Assembly (NCBI GenBank): GCA_948567375.1
Contig: OX419756.1
Span: 59,162,333 to 59,226,332, forward strand
Reading direction: 5' to 3'
Source of the DNA: Lunularia cruciata
Lineage: Eukaryota > Streptophyta > Marchantiopsida > Lunulariales > Lunulariaceae
DNA: 64,000 nt
Numbering within the stretch: position 1 is the first letter of the stretch; every line of letters begins with the position of its first letter. Both the position numbers and the translations under genes were made by a program. This document shows, piece after piece, positions 11,145-23,751 of the stretch. The notes under the pieces were generated by a model. The model ran no database searches. It had not been told where the DNA came from and saw only the letters and a program-made list of their open reading frames with translations.

Positions 11145-11872
11145 GTAATATTCTGAGGATAAAGAAACACATTAGAGAGAAAACATGAATTCCACACTCA
11201 AACTGCGATGCCCTAGAACAACACTATCTCTTTATTAGATAACCAGAGAGGATCTCCTCCAAGGAAGCTCCACCATAGGATTAGGTACATGGATAGGTGA
11301 CCAGTCAGCAAGCTCCACCCTTAGATTACTTGCTTGGATGTGTGACATGTTGGTCTTTGTCCCACTTGGTTGGTCAAAGAGGCTTTGACCAAAGGAAATC
11401 TTTTAAGAAATCTTCCTCTAGGAATCTCACGTGGGTGACATCTTGTTGGAAAGCTCTTGGTGAGACAAACCAAGGGGAGGGAAGGCCAGCATTTCCTCCA
11501 TTTGGGGGGGGGGGGGAATCTACTCATTTTTGAGACCTAATTCATCCGTTTAGGCCTCCAAAGTTTTCAAGCTATTTTGGCTTGTACCCTATTAGTAGAA
11601 GTGCTCTTTTGGTGATAATTCTATTTGATCTACTTTCTCCATCACGTTTATCATCTTCTAGATGTCACTGCCCCAATTTTCACCTCCAAATCATATGCAT
11701 AGCTATTGATTCTAAAGTTTCCAAGCATGTTTTGCTTTTTGGCTTGCTAGTAGAAGTACTATTTTGGTGATACCTATGTCTAATCTACTTAGTCCATCAT
11801 GTATAACATTCTTCCAGATGTTACCAAATCAAATTTCATCTCTATATCATCTGTCTAGCTATTGGTATTACA
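11145..11872 (-). mobile_element. Solo LTR of the TGTAATAC family, 728 bp
   Basis: TGTAATAT at the start and GGTATTACA at the end. The flanks are TGTGG (11140-11144) and TGTGA (11873-11877), a 5-bp target duplication with one transition. Internal landmarks match the LTRs of 52807-59438 in the same orientation (CCTCCAAGGAAGCTCC, GGTGACCAGTCAGCAAG, the TTCATCCGTTTAGGCCTCC box). It contains a 13-base G run at 11504-11516. Frames 11297-11533 (+) and 11321-11527 (-) lie inside and are not genes. Confidence 0.9.
11504..11516 (+). repeat. Poly-G tract in LTR
   Basis: Thirteen consecutive G. The same position in other copies has 11 G (51531-51541), 12 G (59054-59065) and only 5 G (53169-53173). Confidence 0.95.
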
Positions 11873-13105
11873 TGTGATTTGTGCAACAACATACTATGGT
11901 TTGCACAATGGGATAAATAAACCTTGGTTTGTACCAATAACCAAAAATTTCACAACAAATAGATTCTCAAAGAAAACAAATTCACATTCACAAAAAATTA
12001 GTTATGTGTTTACATGGGGTTTTGGATACTCAATTCCCACAACAATCTTGAGTCCAAGTGCATCTAAGTCCTATTCTTGAACACTCTCTGTTGCATCTCT
12101 AATTTGTGACTTTTCCAACCAACTCTATGTAATGTATGGCATATAACCACCAAGATGTAGAACTAAATTAACCATGGCTTTTATGTAGTCTCCTCCATGT
12201 GTTTTATCTCAATTGCTCTCTCATAAATCTCCATGTGTGCACTTCATTTCTGATTTCATTGAACCATATGGATGGTTTCATGGCTCCCTTAGATTTCACA
12301 CTAAACCTTGCACAAATGGTTCCACTATGGGATATGAAAGCTTCCTATCCCTGATCCTTGATTACTCCTTTGATTATAGCATAATTACTATCACCTCAAA
12401 GCTATATCTTGTCTTCTTTTCTTCTTCCCTCTCTTCTTGTCTCCTCTCCCGAGTTACTGTCCCGATCTCCTCTCTCTCTTCTTCTCTTGATCTTCTTCTC
12501 TCCTCTTCTTCCCCAATTACCCTCCTCTCCAATAATTTCCGCCATTGATTTTTGTCAACTTGGACTTGGGTTCCACTCCCTTGTCACCTGATTTACAATT
12601 TACTATCAGTCTCCTAAAATGGCTCTTCCAATTTCTCTCAATCTCAAATTCTCTCTCTCAAGTTTCTCTCAAAGATTCTCAAAACACTCCTTTCAACCGT
12701 TATCTTGTTCACTCCCACTCCTCTCTTTTGTCATATACCTTTCAACATTTGTGAAATTTGAAATTGCTTTCTCTCTTCTCATTTTGTTTGAATGGTGCTT
12801 TCTTTCCCTGGCCCTTCAACAACTTATAAACTCCTTCATGTCCTTTCAAATGCCTTTTGAGAAACTTCATAGTGATCGATTCCATACAACACTTCCATAC
12901 ACAAAATTACAATGCATGCATACTTCTATATGATTTCACAATTCCAAATTCTCACACAAGAAGAATCTCACACAAACTGGCATTCTCCATGCAAACTCCA
13001 TGAAAACTACCATCCTCCAGACAAATTGCAAAAAATTGCTCATGCAAACTATCATTCTCACTGATTCCACACAAACTAAGTTAGGATTCTCACTAGTTCT
13101 ACTCT
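11873..13105. other. Low-complexity intergenic DNA with polypyrimidine tract
   Basis: No recognisable gene. A C/T-rich stretch spans 12411-12532 with few purines on the plus strand. It generates the overlapping Ser/Leu-rich frames at 12213-12933, which I regard as artefacts of composition. From about 12950, irregular copies of a CATGCAAACT word appear. Confidence 0.55.
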
Positions 13106-13187
13106 ATGCAAACTAGATTAGAATTTGCACGCATTCCATGCAAACAAGATTAGAATTCTCATGCATTCCATGCAAACTAGATTAGCT
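13106..13187. repeat. 32-bp tandem repeat, about 2.5 units
   Basis: Units start with ATGCAAAC at 13106, 13138 and 13170. The first two are full length with few differences, and the third stops after about 18 bp. Degenerate relatives extend upstream to about 12960. This may be a subterminal repeat of the transposon carrying the neighbouring transposase. Confidence 0.8.
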
Positions 13188-13424
13188 TGTGAAAAATAAG
13201 CATTTTGTATGCAATATATAACCATCAATATATCTACTTATCTCAAAATATATTAGGTCCCAAAACATATCATTGACTTGATCCCAAAACATCTCATTGA
13301 CTTGATCACAGAAAAGCTAAACAATTTTGCATAGCAAGAGTTCTTGCTCTCCTCTCATCTTGCCTTGATATTCAAAAGCCGGCTCCTATAACTATTTTCC
13401 TTCATTTTCCACTTTATAATCAAT

Positions 13425-14678
13425 CTCTCTCTACCCGATGGTCTGCCTAATTTATCAAAAAATTATAGAGTTTGATACATATGGTGGTCTATCTTAAGAG
13501 ATCTGCATTTCTTCTAGGATCATTTAATTGCACTCTTATTTCTTTGAGAAAATGTCATCTAGCTTTCAAAATTCCAATACAATGCTCATTGACCACTTTG
13601 GCCCAAGCAATGCATTTATTTAAAATTGACTTATAATGGGTTCTAGCTTGCTTAAAAGAAGGGACTAAATGTCTCATTGGGATATATCCAGAATCCTCTG
13701 ACAAGAATTCATGCTTTTCAAACAAATAGGTGTCTTCTCTTGGATTCAAATCTGACCATATAAGAGAGTTTTTCAAACATGCCTTATTATGGCAAGAGCC
13801 TGGCATTTTGCAATCACATCCCATTCGGCACTAATGAATAAATATCTTGCAACAATGCACAAAACAACACAACTACACAACTCTAGAACTATAGAACTAT
13901 AAGTCACAAAAAGAACACAACCATTCTTATTCTCACCTTGTGCAAAATGAATGATCCTTCTCTTATCATCACACACCACTCGGCTGTTGATGGAATACAA
14001 TCCTTTCTTGCAAAAGTATATCTCCATATCCACTCTTGTTCTTTGTGACAATCAAAATACAGTCCCATCTACTAAACCCACACAACCAAGGAACACGTTT
14101 TGAGCAAATATAGAAGATAGCCTTGACCTCTCCTCTTTTCTTGGTAACTTTGCCTCCTTGCCAAAGGTAGCTATGATTGTTGTCATGACAAGTCTAGTGA
14201 ATAAAATAATAGACCTCACATTATGTCCCCATGGGTTTAAGCCTTTGGAGACACTTGTCCCATTGCCATGATGCCCAAACCTATCCAAGGTAAGTGTAAT
14301 TTGAATCCAAATTAGAGATTGTGACTTACAAGATGTATTTTAAAAAACTCTATAATCTTGTATCTCCTTCCATAAAGCTTGAAATGAGAACAAATCCATT
14401 CTTGTGAGATGTCTAAAGGCAGTGAGGTCTAATCCACAAAAGAATATAAACTCAAACTCATTGCTTCTTGTACATTGGACCCTCTCAGTGAATACCAAGA
14501 TTCTAAAGTAAAATTCCACCACTTTGTAAGGATATCCATTGAATCTTCCTCCTTGTTGCAATTCCAATCCAGTCCATTCCAAGTTAAGAAATTCACTCTC
14601 AATTTCTCCTCTCAAAATCAACCTCATTGATTTTGCAATTTTATGGAGGAAGAAAATCAGATCACTAGTGTGAGGCAT
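13425..14678 (-). pseudogene. PIF/Harbinger DDE transposase, inactivated
   Basis: Minus-strand pieces at 14340-14678, 14052-14288, 13940-14051 and 13425-13830 line up as one HARBI1-like protein. It begins with an N-terminal region containing FFCGLDLTAFRHLTRM. Next come VDGTVF with the first catalytic Asp (codon 14067-14069), an in-frame TGA at 14052-14054, and KKGLYSINSRVVCD. PGSCHNKA follows, where the second catalytic Asp of the family's HD pair is Asn (codon 13786-13788). Then come DSGYIPM, and NEHCIGILKAR with the Glu/Asn-His region and the usual ILKARW end. The Trp after KAR is now TGA (13555-13557). The C-terminal stretch LYNFLIN (about 13,460) matches the family's final helix region. 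A GTGAG...TTAG gap between the two halves may be an intron. No Myb-like partner gene was found. Confidence 0.8.
13831..13936 (-). other. Candidate spliceosomal intron in the transposase
   Basis: On the minus strand the coding alignment breaks after IIHFAQ and resumes just before CDCKMPGS. The 106 bp between starts with GTGAGAATAAG after CAAG and ends TTATTCATTAG, good plant-like donor and acceptor sequences. Joining them leaves the frame off by one base, so either the exact sites differ or a one-base indel occurred later. In this family the two motifs normally lie only a few residues apart, which supports removal of this segment. Confidence 0.45.
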
Positions 14679-15319
14679 CTTAGCAAGGATTCAGCTTGGC
14701 AAGTATCCAAGTGGTGAACAAAGCATACTTGCACTCTTTGTGAACAATGCAACACAAGTGTTACATAAAATATGAACAAAGAGTGAAACAAGAGAAATGA
14801 CTGAGACAAGCAAGGATGCAAGAACAAGAAGAAGGTGCATGATTGCAAAAGGGAGGAGTTTAAGGTTTAGGGTTATTCTATGTGAATAAAACTCAATTGA
14901 ATACTTGAAGCTATATAAACAACAAATCCTTAAGTTGATCTCAAACTAGAGTTCCGTTCTACAAATTGTGAATGAAAAAATTTCTCTTGTTGATGATGAT
15001 GGAGAGCTGGAGAGAAAAACATGAGTTTTCACTAAGAAGGATTGACATGGAAGCTGGAACTTGAGAAGCTTGAACTGATCTTGAATAGAAATTCAAGAAA
15101 TTCAAAAAGTTGGAACTATATTTAGGAAGAAAATATAGAATTATAGTGGTGAAATTCTCCTTTCAAAAATTAACCACTGGGAATAGCAATTGTCAACAAA
15201 TGTCTTAATTAGCCATTAAGATTTACGACAATTTGCAAAATATGCCAGATCACTATAAACATCTTGGGGTCATGGTTTTGATTTCCCTTCTATTGTCAAT
15301 GGTCATTCCACTTGTTAAC
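14679..15319. other. Intergenic sequence upstream of transposase
   Basis: Purine-rich AT-biased DNA, perhaps the 5' part of the Harbinger element. No terminal inverted repeat was recognised. The frame 14657-14848 (minus) has no motif. Confidence 0.4.
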
Positions 15320-16021
15320 CAATTTTCACTCTTTGATATTGCTGCCCGCTAACTTTATCCGGGTTACCCAAAACTGACTCTATTGAAGCTTACAGGCACT
15401 CAAAAGAGCTAATTTTGAAAGTTAGGTTTGAAAGGTACAATATTCTCTCTCTAGAAGTAAGTATAATAATTAACTTCCCTAAGACGTTGGAAATTCAAGG
15501 ACCACAGTGTCGGGCAGAAGAATACTATTGAAGATTCCCTCTAGTGAGTTCTATCCTTTAATGTAAGATTTTGTTTCCCTCGAGTAAATCTCGTCATTAG
15601 AAGGTAAGATGTGGAGACATTGGTAATCTTAACAAGGGTTTCAATCATCACTTTACGATACTCGTAAATAACCGCAAGGTAAGTTATGGTAAAATCCCCA
15701 TAACAGCAAGGATACACGTGTCACGACAACAATGATACGTATAAATTGACAAGTAATAGGGACTCCACAAAATTCTATGAATGCATATAGAAGTTTTCTC
15801 GTGTCTTTGTGTTTGGCTGGTATCTCTTCTTCCCCTACAGGCACAGATTTCACATCAATTCGTCATATGAACCATTTACCATACCCTCAATCCAGATGGT
15901 AAAATTAATTAGGTAACTTTGATAATTGAATGCTCTTGAGATTTTCATCATCCATAAATTATTTTAATTATTTGACAATAACCATGGGAAACCAACATCA
16001 CCCGTATGTTTCCAGAGTTTC
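15320..16021. other. GC-balanced island II, left part, no recognised gene
   Basis: CG dinucleotides reappear here compared with the flanks. The frame at 15653-15853 (minus, 66 residues) shows no family. Composition resembles islands I and III. Confidence 0.4.
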
Positions 16022-16256
16022 TGTTATTGGAACCCTCTAAACAACGAAATCCTCAAAAGTATAATAAGGATTAAACAACGAGGATAGGAAGACCCCATCA
16101 AGCTCGTACAAGGGAGAAACAAAAGAGGTTTGCATTCGACTTGCTCCAATTATGTTTATTATGGGATCTTTCTGACCTATGCATTTTCTTCACTTTGGCT
16201 GAAACATGATACTGAAACATGGTATACGGTTTTCATATTCCAATCACATATTTACA
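16022..16256 (+). mobile_element. Possible small LTR followed by a primer-site-like sequence
   Basis: Starts TGTTATTGGAACCC, ends TTTACA, and is followed at 16257-16270 by TGGTAATCAAAGTA. That resembles the plant iMet primer site TGGTATCA(G/A)AG with one extra base. TG...CA ends and about 235 bp would suit a small Copia-type LTR. There is no second LTR, no target duplication and no pol, so this is weak. The segment contains a partial copy of the dispersed repeat at 16081-16130. Confidence 0.2.
16081..16130 (+). repeat. Dispersed repeat, partial copy D
   Basis: Shares GGAAGACCCCATCAAGC and the following ACAA...AAACAAAAGAGG block with 17913-17985, then diverges before the GGGCTAAGCCCC hairpin box. 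Confidence 0.6.
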
Positions 16257-16349
16257 TGGTAATCAAAGTACTATCCAGCAATGAAATTGCTCTATTTGAT
16301 CGACGCCAAGGACTCTCAATCTACGTTCTTTCTCAATGACTTCCTCAAG

Positions 16350-17912
16350 ATTTTCTCCAGTAGTAATCCAGTTTATCACTCATTGAGTTACGCCAAAGTC
16401 TCTCTATCCACATTCTTTCTCAATGATTTCTCCATTAGCAATCAAATTTATCACTGATTAAGTTGCGTGAAGTAACAGAACCATAATTAGTACGACTTTT
16501 TACTTGAGATGATATCTATTGAGGTTGAAGAAAGTAGAATTCAGATCAAAACATAATCATAGTTCACTAAAGATTTAAATTTACTACGAGACATAGTTTT
16601 TGATACTTGCTTCATTTCACAGATTTTAATTATTTATTATTATAATATGTATAATATAAATATGAATTTGTATACAACAACCTTTGTAAAACTATAGTAC
16701 GTTTAAACATTTGGGTTAAAATTTTATAATTTTTACTTTTTATTTTTTACTTTTCAGTTATGATTATCAAAGCAGATTTAAAGTTGAAATGTACAAGTAC
16801 GAATCCATAAACGTTATATTCTTTGGAAAGCATCACAAATGTGTTAAGTCCTATGTTATTAAGCGTGAAATTTTATTATTTTAGTTTCAATATAAGACAC
16901 ATTTGAGACATATTTAGGATTCTACTTTCAGTCTACATCACATCATATATGAAAGCTTTCAGTCATTTTTTTGCTTATGGAAGAAATAGACATGAAGCAT
17001 GGAAAAAATTTCAATATATTATATTAATGAAAATGTGGGAATTGAATTTGTTTGTGATACATATCACCATCACTAAGAATAACACTACTAAATAATAACT
17101 GATATTACAATATAGTTAAAAAGAGACATTGATGCATTAAAGCTTACATTCTCAACATTTTTTCATGATGTTACAATAAACTAGATTGAGAATGATAACT
17201 TTGACATAATTTCTTAAGATATGGTTGAACTTCACTTGATTGTTTATGGTTTGATTATTTGAGAGGGAGAGAAATAAAATGCAAGGTTGTAGAAAAAAAG
17301 ATTGATAGAGTGGCTCAAATCCGTAGAAGCTAACTATGTTGTGCTTTAAGATTCTTTGATTATTGGTTAAACTAATTTATTTTTCTTGTAGAATAATATC
17401 GAGAGCTCACAAGCTTATAAATCTCCTTTGTTAAGTTGATATTGGATGTCTGTATCTCCAAAAGGAGATACAATGTCGTATGATATATGCTATGTGAAGC
17501 AGTGTGAATATACATGGGCTAATGGTCAATAGTAATGTGAAGCTATTGAGAGCTTGAAGTTAATAACGGATTATTTTGGATCTCTTGGAAACTTCAACAT
17601 GAATGAGACATATTAATTTTATACACTAGACGCTGATAGAACCTTGGCCATGCAAATAATTTAAGATGCCATGAAGAAGAAAGAATATATTACAAATTCT
17701 ATCATAAGCCATGTATGGATACAAATATGAAACCACCTTTTTTCTAATTCACAAGGCCTTAAAACCCTTTTCTCAATAGAATATAAAAACCCTTCTAACC
17801 CTGGAATAATATGGATAGCAAGCAAGTAAGAAGTTTGGATGAATTTTATTTACTTCCTAATGTCTTGAATGGCTTTGGTGCAAAAAGAGAAACTGCGACC
17901 GCATAGAATAAT
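16350..17912. other. AT-rich intergenic sequence
   Basis: CpG-poor, homopolymer-rich DNA with dense stops. No repeat boundary or coding motif recognised. Confidence 0.5.
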
Positions 17913-17985
17913 AAGAGGGATGGGAAGACCCCATCAAGCCGCACAAAGGATAAGACATAAGAGGTTAAATAGGGCTAAGCCCCAA
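17913..17985 (+). repeat. Dispersed repeat, copy A
   Basis: Reads GGGAAGACCCCATCAAGCCG ... GGGCTAAGCCCCAA. The reverse complement of 28121-28190 matches almost along the whole length, including the terminal GGGGCTAAGCCCC box that can itself form a small hairpin. The two copies are inverted and lie either side of the 18.7-28.1 kb island. Confidence 0.75.
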
Positions 17986-18699
17986 TGCAAATATGGTCAA
18001 AGCTAGAAGGAGAATGTGCCCTTGCTCTTGGATTATCAGATGAGAGATGATTTATGGAACACAACCTATTTTCTTCAACCAAATATTACTTTCTCCATAC
18101 AGCTCATAGCTGTTGCAATAATGATATACTGCAAGCTTTACTACTGTAAAAAGTGATCGAGTATCAAGTGAAGAATATAGAAACACAACATCTTACTCAG
18201 TTGGTAACAAAGTTGTTGGGAACAAAGCAAACTAGATCAAGCTGTAAAATTCAGTCTACTTTTTCCACTTGTGGAATTCTCTTAACAAACATACAAATAT
18301 CTTATGGAAAAATTAATAAAAAACTATTCAATAATAAATACGGGTGAGATTCAACTAGGGACCATAATTCAGAAATGATGTGTACCCTGTAGTTCCATGC
18401 TGTATTAATCACAACTTTGGTAGAACTTGATACAAGGTTTTTTCTAGAACTTGATGTCCTGAGGTAAATGCACCCACACTCATTTATAAGAACTATTTAT
18501 AATCTAGGTAGTAATTGTTTTTTAGGTACGTACATTTTATATCCAAAGTCAATGCATTTCACGTCTCTTGCAAATGGAACATGAGAACATAAAGTGAACT
18601 CAATATATACTAATATATGGAGATGTCCAAAGTTAGCAACCATGTATATCATCTTCAATTTAGAAATTAGCGAAAGGGAATGAGACAAAAGCCACTTTT
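17986..18699. other. AT-rich transition before island III
   Basis: No recognised gene. The frames 18153-18347 (+) and 18497-18688 (-) are short and without motifs. Confidence 0.4.
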
Positions 18700-19767
18700 C
18701 TCTTTCCAGTTCTAGATCGGTTCCAGACCCTTCGCTTCATCAAATTTTGGTTTACTTGCGACATTCCTATAAATGCCTACATTCCAAATACAGATATATA
18801 CTTTGTTTTATGATGTATAGTTCGCATTAGTCCCGAGGCTATTCATTTAGACAGGGCGGACTGTAGTCTGACATTGACCAGAATGTAACTATGGTAGAAA
18901 GTCGACTGCGGGTTACGCCGAATAGCCTTTGGCAAATACGGTTATCATCCGTTGCGACTAGTATCATCTGTAGCTTGTTTGAGAGACACTAGTTCTCTTT
19001 TATGAGACACGTGTCTCAAGATTTCATCCTTCCAACTTTTGGTTTAACGGGGTTAAGATTCCCCCTTTACCCTAATATTCTATTCCATATCCGTCCTCTT
19101 CAAGTGATGGTCTTCCAGTAACTCTTCACCCATTACAGCAGAAAGGTAAAGAATTGTCCTGCTACTACGGTAGTGAGCTGGCAATCGAGTTCTGAACATA
19201 ACGTACTCTATTTCAAGATTTTTGCTGATGAAGGAAAAGAGTTGTAGAAAGAGTTGATGAACTGCGGAAACGAAGAGTTCAGTATTGAGCTCCATCATAC
19301 ATGAGATGAGATATCGAACCATAGTGAGGCCGACTGCGGCGGGACTAAGTGAAGCACTGTTTGTGATATGGAAACACCACCTTCAATAAGAACAGTCACG
19401 TTTAGAATAAGGACCACAGAAGGGCAACTACAGTACAGTACTAAGGTTGGCCAAGAAGGTTGCATGTAACCGGCATGTTGTTCGCCATATGGAGCAGCTA
19501 AGCTAAAAATGGCCCGTTCAACATTTTGGAAAGAATGCGCACACTGCAATTCGTGCACAATTGTAAGTTAAGTTGTAATCTGGAACCCAACTTACGCGGA
19601 TTGTGATTATTATCGTACCTGGGTTGTTATATTGAATGTATCTATCACCCGTGAGGTTCCCAGACAGAGATCGTGAAGTACCGACTGTGCCCCTCATCAA
19701 AATTGGCCGGTCGCCCGCTGCCGTAGACTGTTAGTCTTGCAAAGTCCATGACCCGACCCAGTCCGTC

Positions 19768-19792
19768 GTGGTGGTGGTGGTGGTGGTGGTGG
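19768..19792 (+). repeat. (GTG)8 microsatellite
   Basis: Eight uninterrupted GTG units plus one base. They would encode Val or Gly runs in the short frame 19768-19956, which I do not regard as a gene. Confidence 0.9.
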
Positions 19793-20027
19793 GAAGGCAA
19801 AGCTGTGGGATGGGATCAAAGTCGATAGAACGGATAAGATCAGAGGAGGATCCCCCACAAGATTTTCCTTTGTTCAGCCCATACGTTTCAGCGGTAACGA
19901 GGAGGTGGAGTAATCCTGCGGCTCTCCGGTTGGATCAAGCCCTTGGGTTGCGCTGAGTTATACCTTGCGCAACGAACGGGAATGGCCTTCATGCGCTCGC
20001 GCGAGGTTCCCATCCAGCGCTCTCCAG

Positions 20028-20044
20028 CTCTCTCTCTCTCTCTC
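20028..20044 (+). repeat. (CT)8 microsatellite
   Basis: Short CT dinucleotide run inside the CpG-dense part of the island. CT runs like this are common in plant core promoters and 5' untranslated regions. Confidence 0.85.
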
Positions 20045-23000
20045 ACACCTTAGCTTTGGGAGGAGCAAGAGAAGTCAGCCAACTGGGCAAGTTGGATAAA
20101 TTTGGACCCGCCCCGGCTGCCAGGTGACCACTCTATTATGGAATCAATGAAAAGCTGATCTATGTTTCCTGTACTGTACCACAGAACGGAACGCGTCGGG
20201 GGCACGGGTGAAAAGTAATGGGGCGACCCAAAAGTTGTGGGGACCACGAGACGAGGGCTGTGTCGGGAAGGGAAAGCGAGAGATTCGACGGCGGCTATTG
20301 TCTGAGTGATTAAGAGGGTGGGGACGCCGCCGCAGGTCAGGTTAACGGAGGGCAGGACAAAGGCGGAAAAGATGAGGGAAGGACAAAGGGTAAGAAAGGC
20401 CTTCTCGGGAGGTGAGAACTTCTTATGCTCCGCCTTCCTGAAAAAGGTCTTCCTTTGGTACGTCCTTTTCTGCTGAGGTCACCTCTCTGACCCTCCTGAT
20501 GAGGACGAGGTCGGAGTACACAATATCATCCCCACGGATCATTTCCTATACCTACTGTTCCTCCGTCCGCCCGTTCGGTTCTCCCCACTTCCATTTTCCA
20601 AGACCGCTCGGAAATGCCTCCTTTTGTTACATCAGGACTTTCACAGCTCCCACTCCCCCGGAACAGCGGCCCCTCCTCTCGCTCCCGCTCCCTATTCTAT
20701 TCTGTATCTCTAACTTTCATGCTCGATAATAAAATCTCTGAATATGAAGATTATGATTATAATAAACATTAACATCGAGAAGAGATATCTCGCAGTGGAT
20801 CGGGAAGATAGGATACCTTACAGCGAACAAGCAGCCAGTGGGTGATTGTATGAAACATGTACGGGGTCAAAAAAGCCAGTCAAATACTAATAAGTCTTCT
20901 CAAGACACATGTCGCGATTGCCTGTAAATAACAAAGGTTCTTCCTGAATTAGCCGAGCTGCACATGAAAAGATACTTGTCCCTGGGGAGGGCGTCATGGG
21001 TGCTGCTATCTTTTAGTGAGCAGTGTGTGCTTGTGTTGTCAGATACAAGAGGCCAAGATACATCAACAATGACCGAAAAATTATCGCGTGTTGCAAATAT
21101 TCTTCAACCCAAAGGTAATATTAGCCCGACGAGATCAGGGAGAGGAACTGTACCTTCGACTGAATAGTAATTTCCAAAGGGACCTTCGTTTGAATGCAAG
21201 GATCTTGAGGATGTTTCTGATGCTTGAGCTCAAAGTACACAAGTTCTTCAAAGCAAACAACCTGATTTGATTCTGTAAAAACAGTTCAATGTCAAGGAGG
21301 ATGTCTTGAGAAAATCTGTTGTGTGAGCTGAATATCTCCTTCTATATGTCGCGCAACGCAATCTCTATGTTTACGGATTCTGTTACATGAAAAGCAAACA
21401 CGGTACTTAGACCTGAGGATGGGCAGGCTAAGGAAGTGAGAATGTTCCAGTTCGAAACTTCGGATCTACCAACACGGACAATCGTGAATTTGAAGAAGCT
21501 TCTAAATGAAAGGATGTACTGTACAGTTTAGATGAAGTTTTGAGGTTATTGCACTTGAGTGGCCTCAGCTTGTTGGGAGACGAAAGCTTCACAAAGCATC
21601 AGCCAAAGTATAGTCATCAAGGAATCGATCGAAAGGTCACTTTGAGTATTGATGGACCTGGAGAAAAGGTTTTAGATGGAAGCTTGGAACATCGAGAAAG
21701 ACCGTGCAGAATGTCTTTGTTGATTGCCATGCAAGTTCTCCATCCACGCACTGAGTGAAAACTACACTCTGTCGATGTATGAAGTATTTTCGACGACTCG
21801 ACATAAGGAAGACGGTTTTCATAAGAGACGCTGTACCTATCTCAAATCTTTTAGCTGAAATATATTGTAAAAGACGTATCCTACACTTTCCCGTGAGAAC
21901 ATATATTTCCCTTATGTCGTGGTGGGCACAATGAGCATGAAAAGGCAGGAGTTCTAGCACCACGCATTCTTGGTTGATGCCTGTGCATGCCGCTCCAAGA
22001 CCTTGGAGAGTCGTTTAATTGAGGGAAGCACTCGTTAGAACATGTCAGATGGAAGGTTGCGAAGAAAGGTGCTTTTGGATCGACTTTAAACATGACGGGT
22101 TGCTTGTCTCATCCATGCCTCCCGTACACAACAAAATTTATGATGGAAGTCATGTGTGTACTTTACACTTGGGCATGTGCTGCGCGGACACAGCATGGAA
22201 ATCTACTGCTCCTCTTAAAGACGAAGATAGAGCTCAAAGATGATGCGCAAACAAAGTCTCCAACCCAGATAGACCAAACTTTGAAAGGGTGGCAACTTGC
22301 AAGTAATCACCCAATCAAGACTATGTGGTCAGATTTAACCTGATATCCGAACACATGAATCAGTAGCTTCCTTTTCATTTTCTTTCGAGCAAATAAGATT
22401 AGAAATCTCACTGAACAACTTTCTTTCTAATGAAAGAAATATCAGGAGGATGAAGGAAAAAGCAACAGTTCATGTGTGAGTGAGGTCAATGACCTGCGAA
22501 ACCAAATCATTCGGCACAAATTTGATACTAAAATCATAAATTCAATCTTAGCTCCTGAAGTTAACATCACTCAACCAATATTCTGCGCCACCTCCGCATT
22601 GTCGACCCATGACTCTGCAAGCCCAAGTCACTTAGGTGTTTTGTTGCTCAACAAGTTGGGAAGGTGTGCAAACTTAATTCAAACCACAAGCATCCATCAA
22701 ATACAAGAACAATAAGATATAAAAGAAGAACTGCAAATCAAGTGTGTACTGTCACATGGTCACTAGCCTCATCAAACACTAAAGCTCTTCAGGTACCCCG
22801 ATCTAGGCATGAGACCCTGTATGGTCGTCGTTTCATCACGTCCCGAGCATCAAGCTATTTGGCTCGGTTTTTCTCCTTCTGGTTGAAAAGCTATGGAGCT
22901 AATGAAAATTGCTTGTACGATTTAGCATCATAACGCAACTTTTGTCCATCATTTGCAGAAATTGACTCTATGGTTGTTCTCTGATCTTAGCCCAAAGCAT

Positions 23001-23751
23001 CAAGCCACTCACCTATCAAAGTTGCCCTGCAGCTCTACTATTTGCCAATGTATGACCATCATTTCGCATCTTTCTTCACGGAAGCATAATGATGGATGAC
23101 TAAGGAAACTTTTTGAGCAAGAAAATGTAAAAGTTAAGAGTAATATATGTTTAATTCTAGAGCGGAAGAAGAGTCTTTCCAAGATCTATACAACCAGTAC
23201 TCTGATTATGCAGCATCGATAACCCCGTCTGGTCATTTCCACATGCATAAGTACTCGCGTAACGCTTTTTGTGACAAATAGAATGTATACATGGTATAAA
23301 TTTTCAAGCTACTCAAACAAATCATCCTGCATTTGTTGATATTCCTAGAAAGAATTGCTTAATTTCCCATCACATCCTCCCCTCAAATAGCACTTCAGCT
23401 GCATTCGCAGTAAGTCCAAACGATATATATTATTGAAGATATCTCCAGTCCTTCAAAGGAAAAATGAAAACTTTCCCTGTTTCTGAAATCGTTCTCTTCT
23501 TTTGACTAACATTTTCCTCACTTTCATGAGATCTTAACTTTTGGCATCCTGACTCAAAAGTCCCTACTACTGGTGAAAACTACAAGCTCGAGAGTCCCTT
23601 TCCCCAATCCATTAACAAAGATTTGGCAAAAGAATTCTTACGCGCACGATCCATCCCTAGCTACTCGAGGTGTACCCTTGAATAGAGCTTCATTCTAGCT
23701 ACTTTATCAGCAGGCGATTATCTATGAAACTGTACTTATGAGTTGAAATGA

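Noticed and set aside
12213..12933. Four overlapping plus-strand frames rich in Ser, Leu and Pro
   Set aside because: They come from a C/T-rich tract that is open in several frames at once; no motif or start context.
19768..19956. 62-residue frame starting in the GTG repeat
   Set aside because: Its N-terminus is the microsatellite and the rest has no recognisable feature.
20496..20520. CTGATGAG followed by GGACGAGGTC, resembling a hammerhead ribozyme core
   Set aside because: The second conserved strand reads GGAG rather than GAAA and no matching stems I and III are visible.
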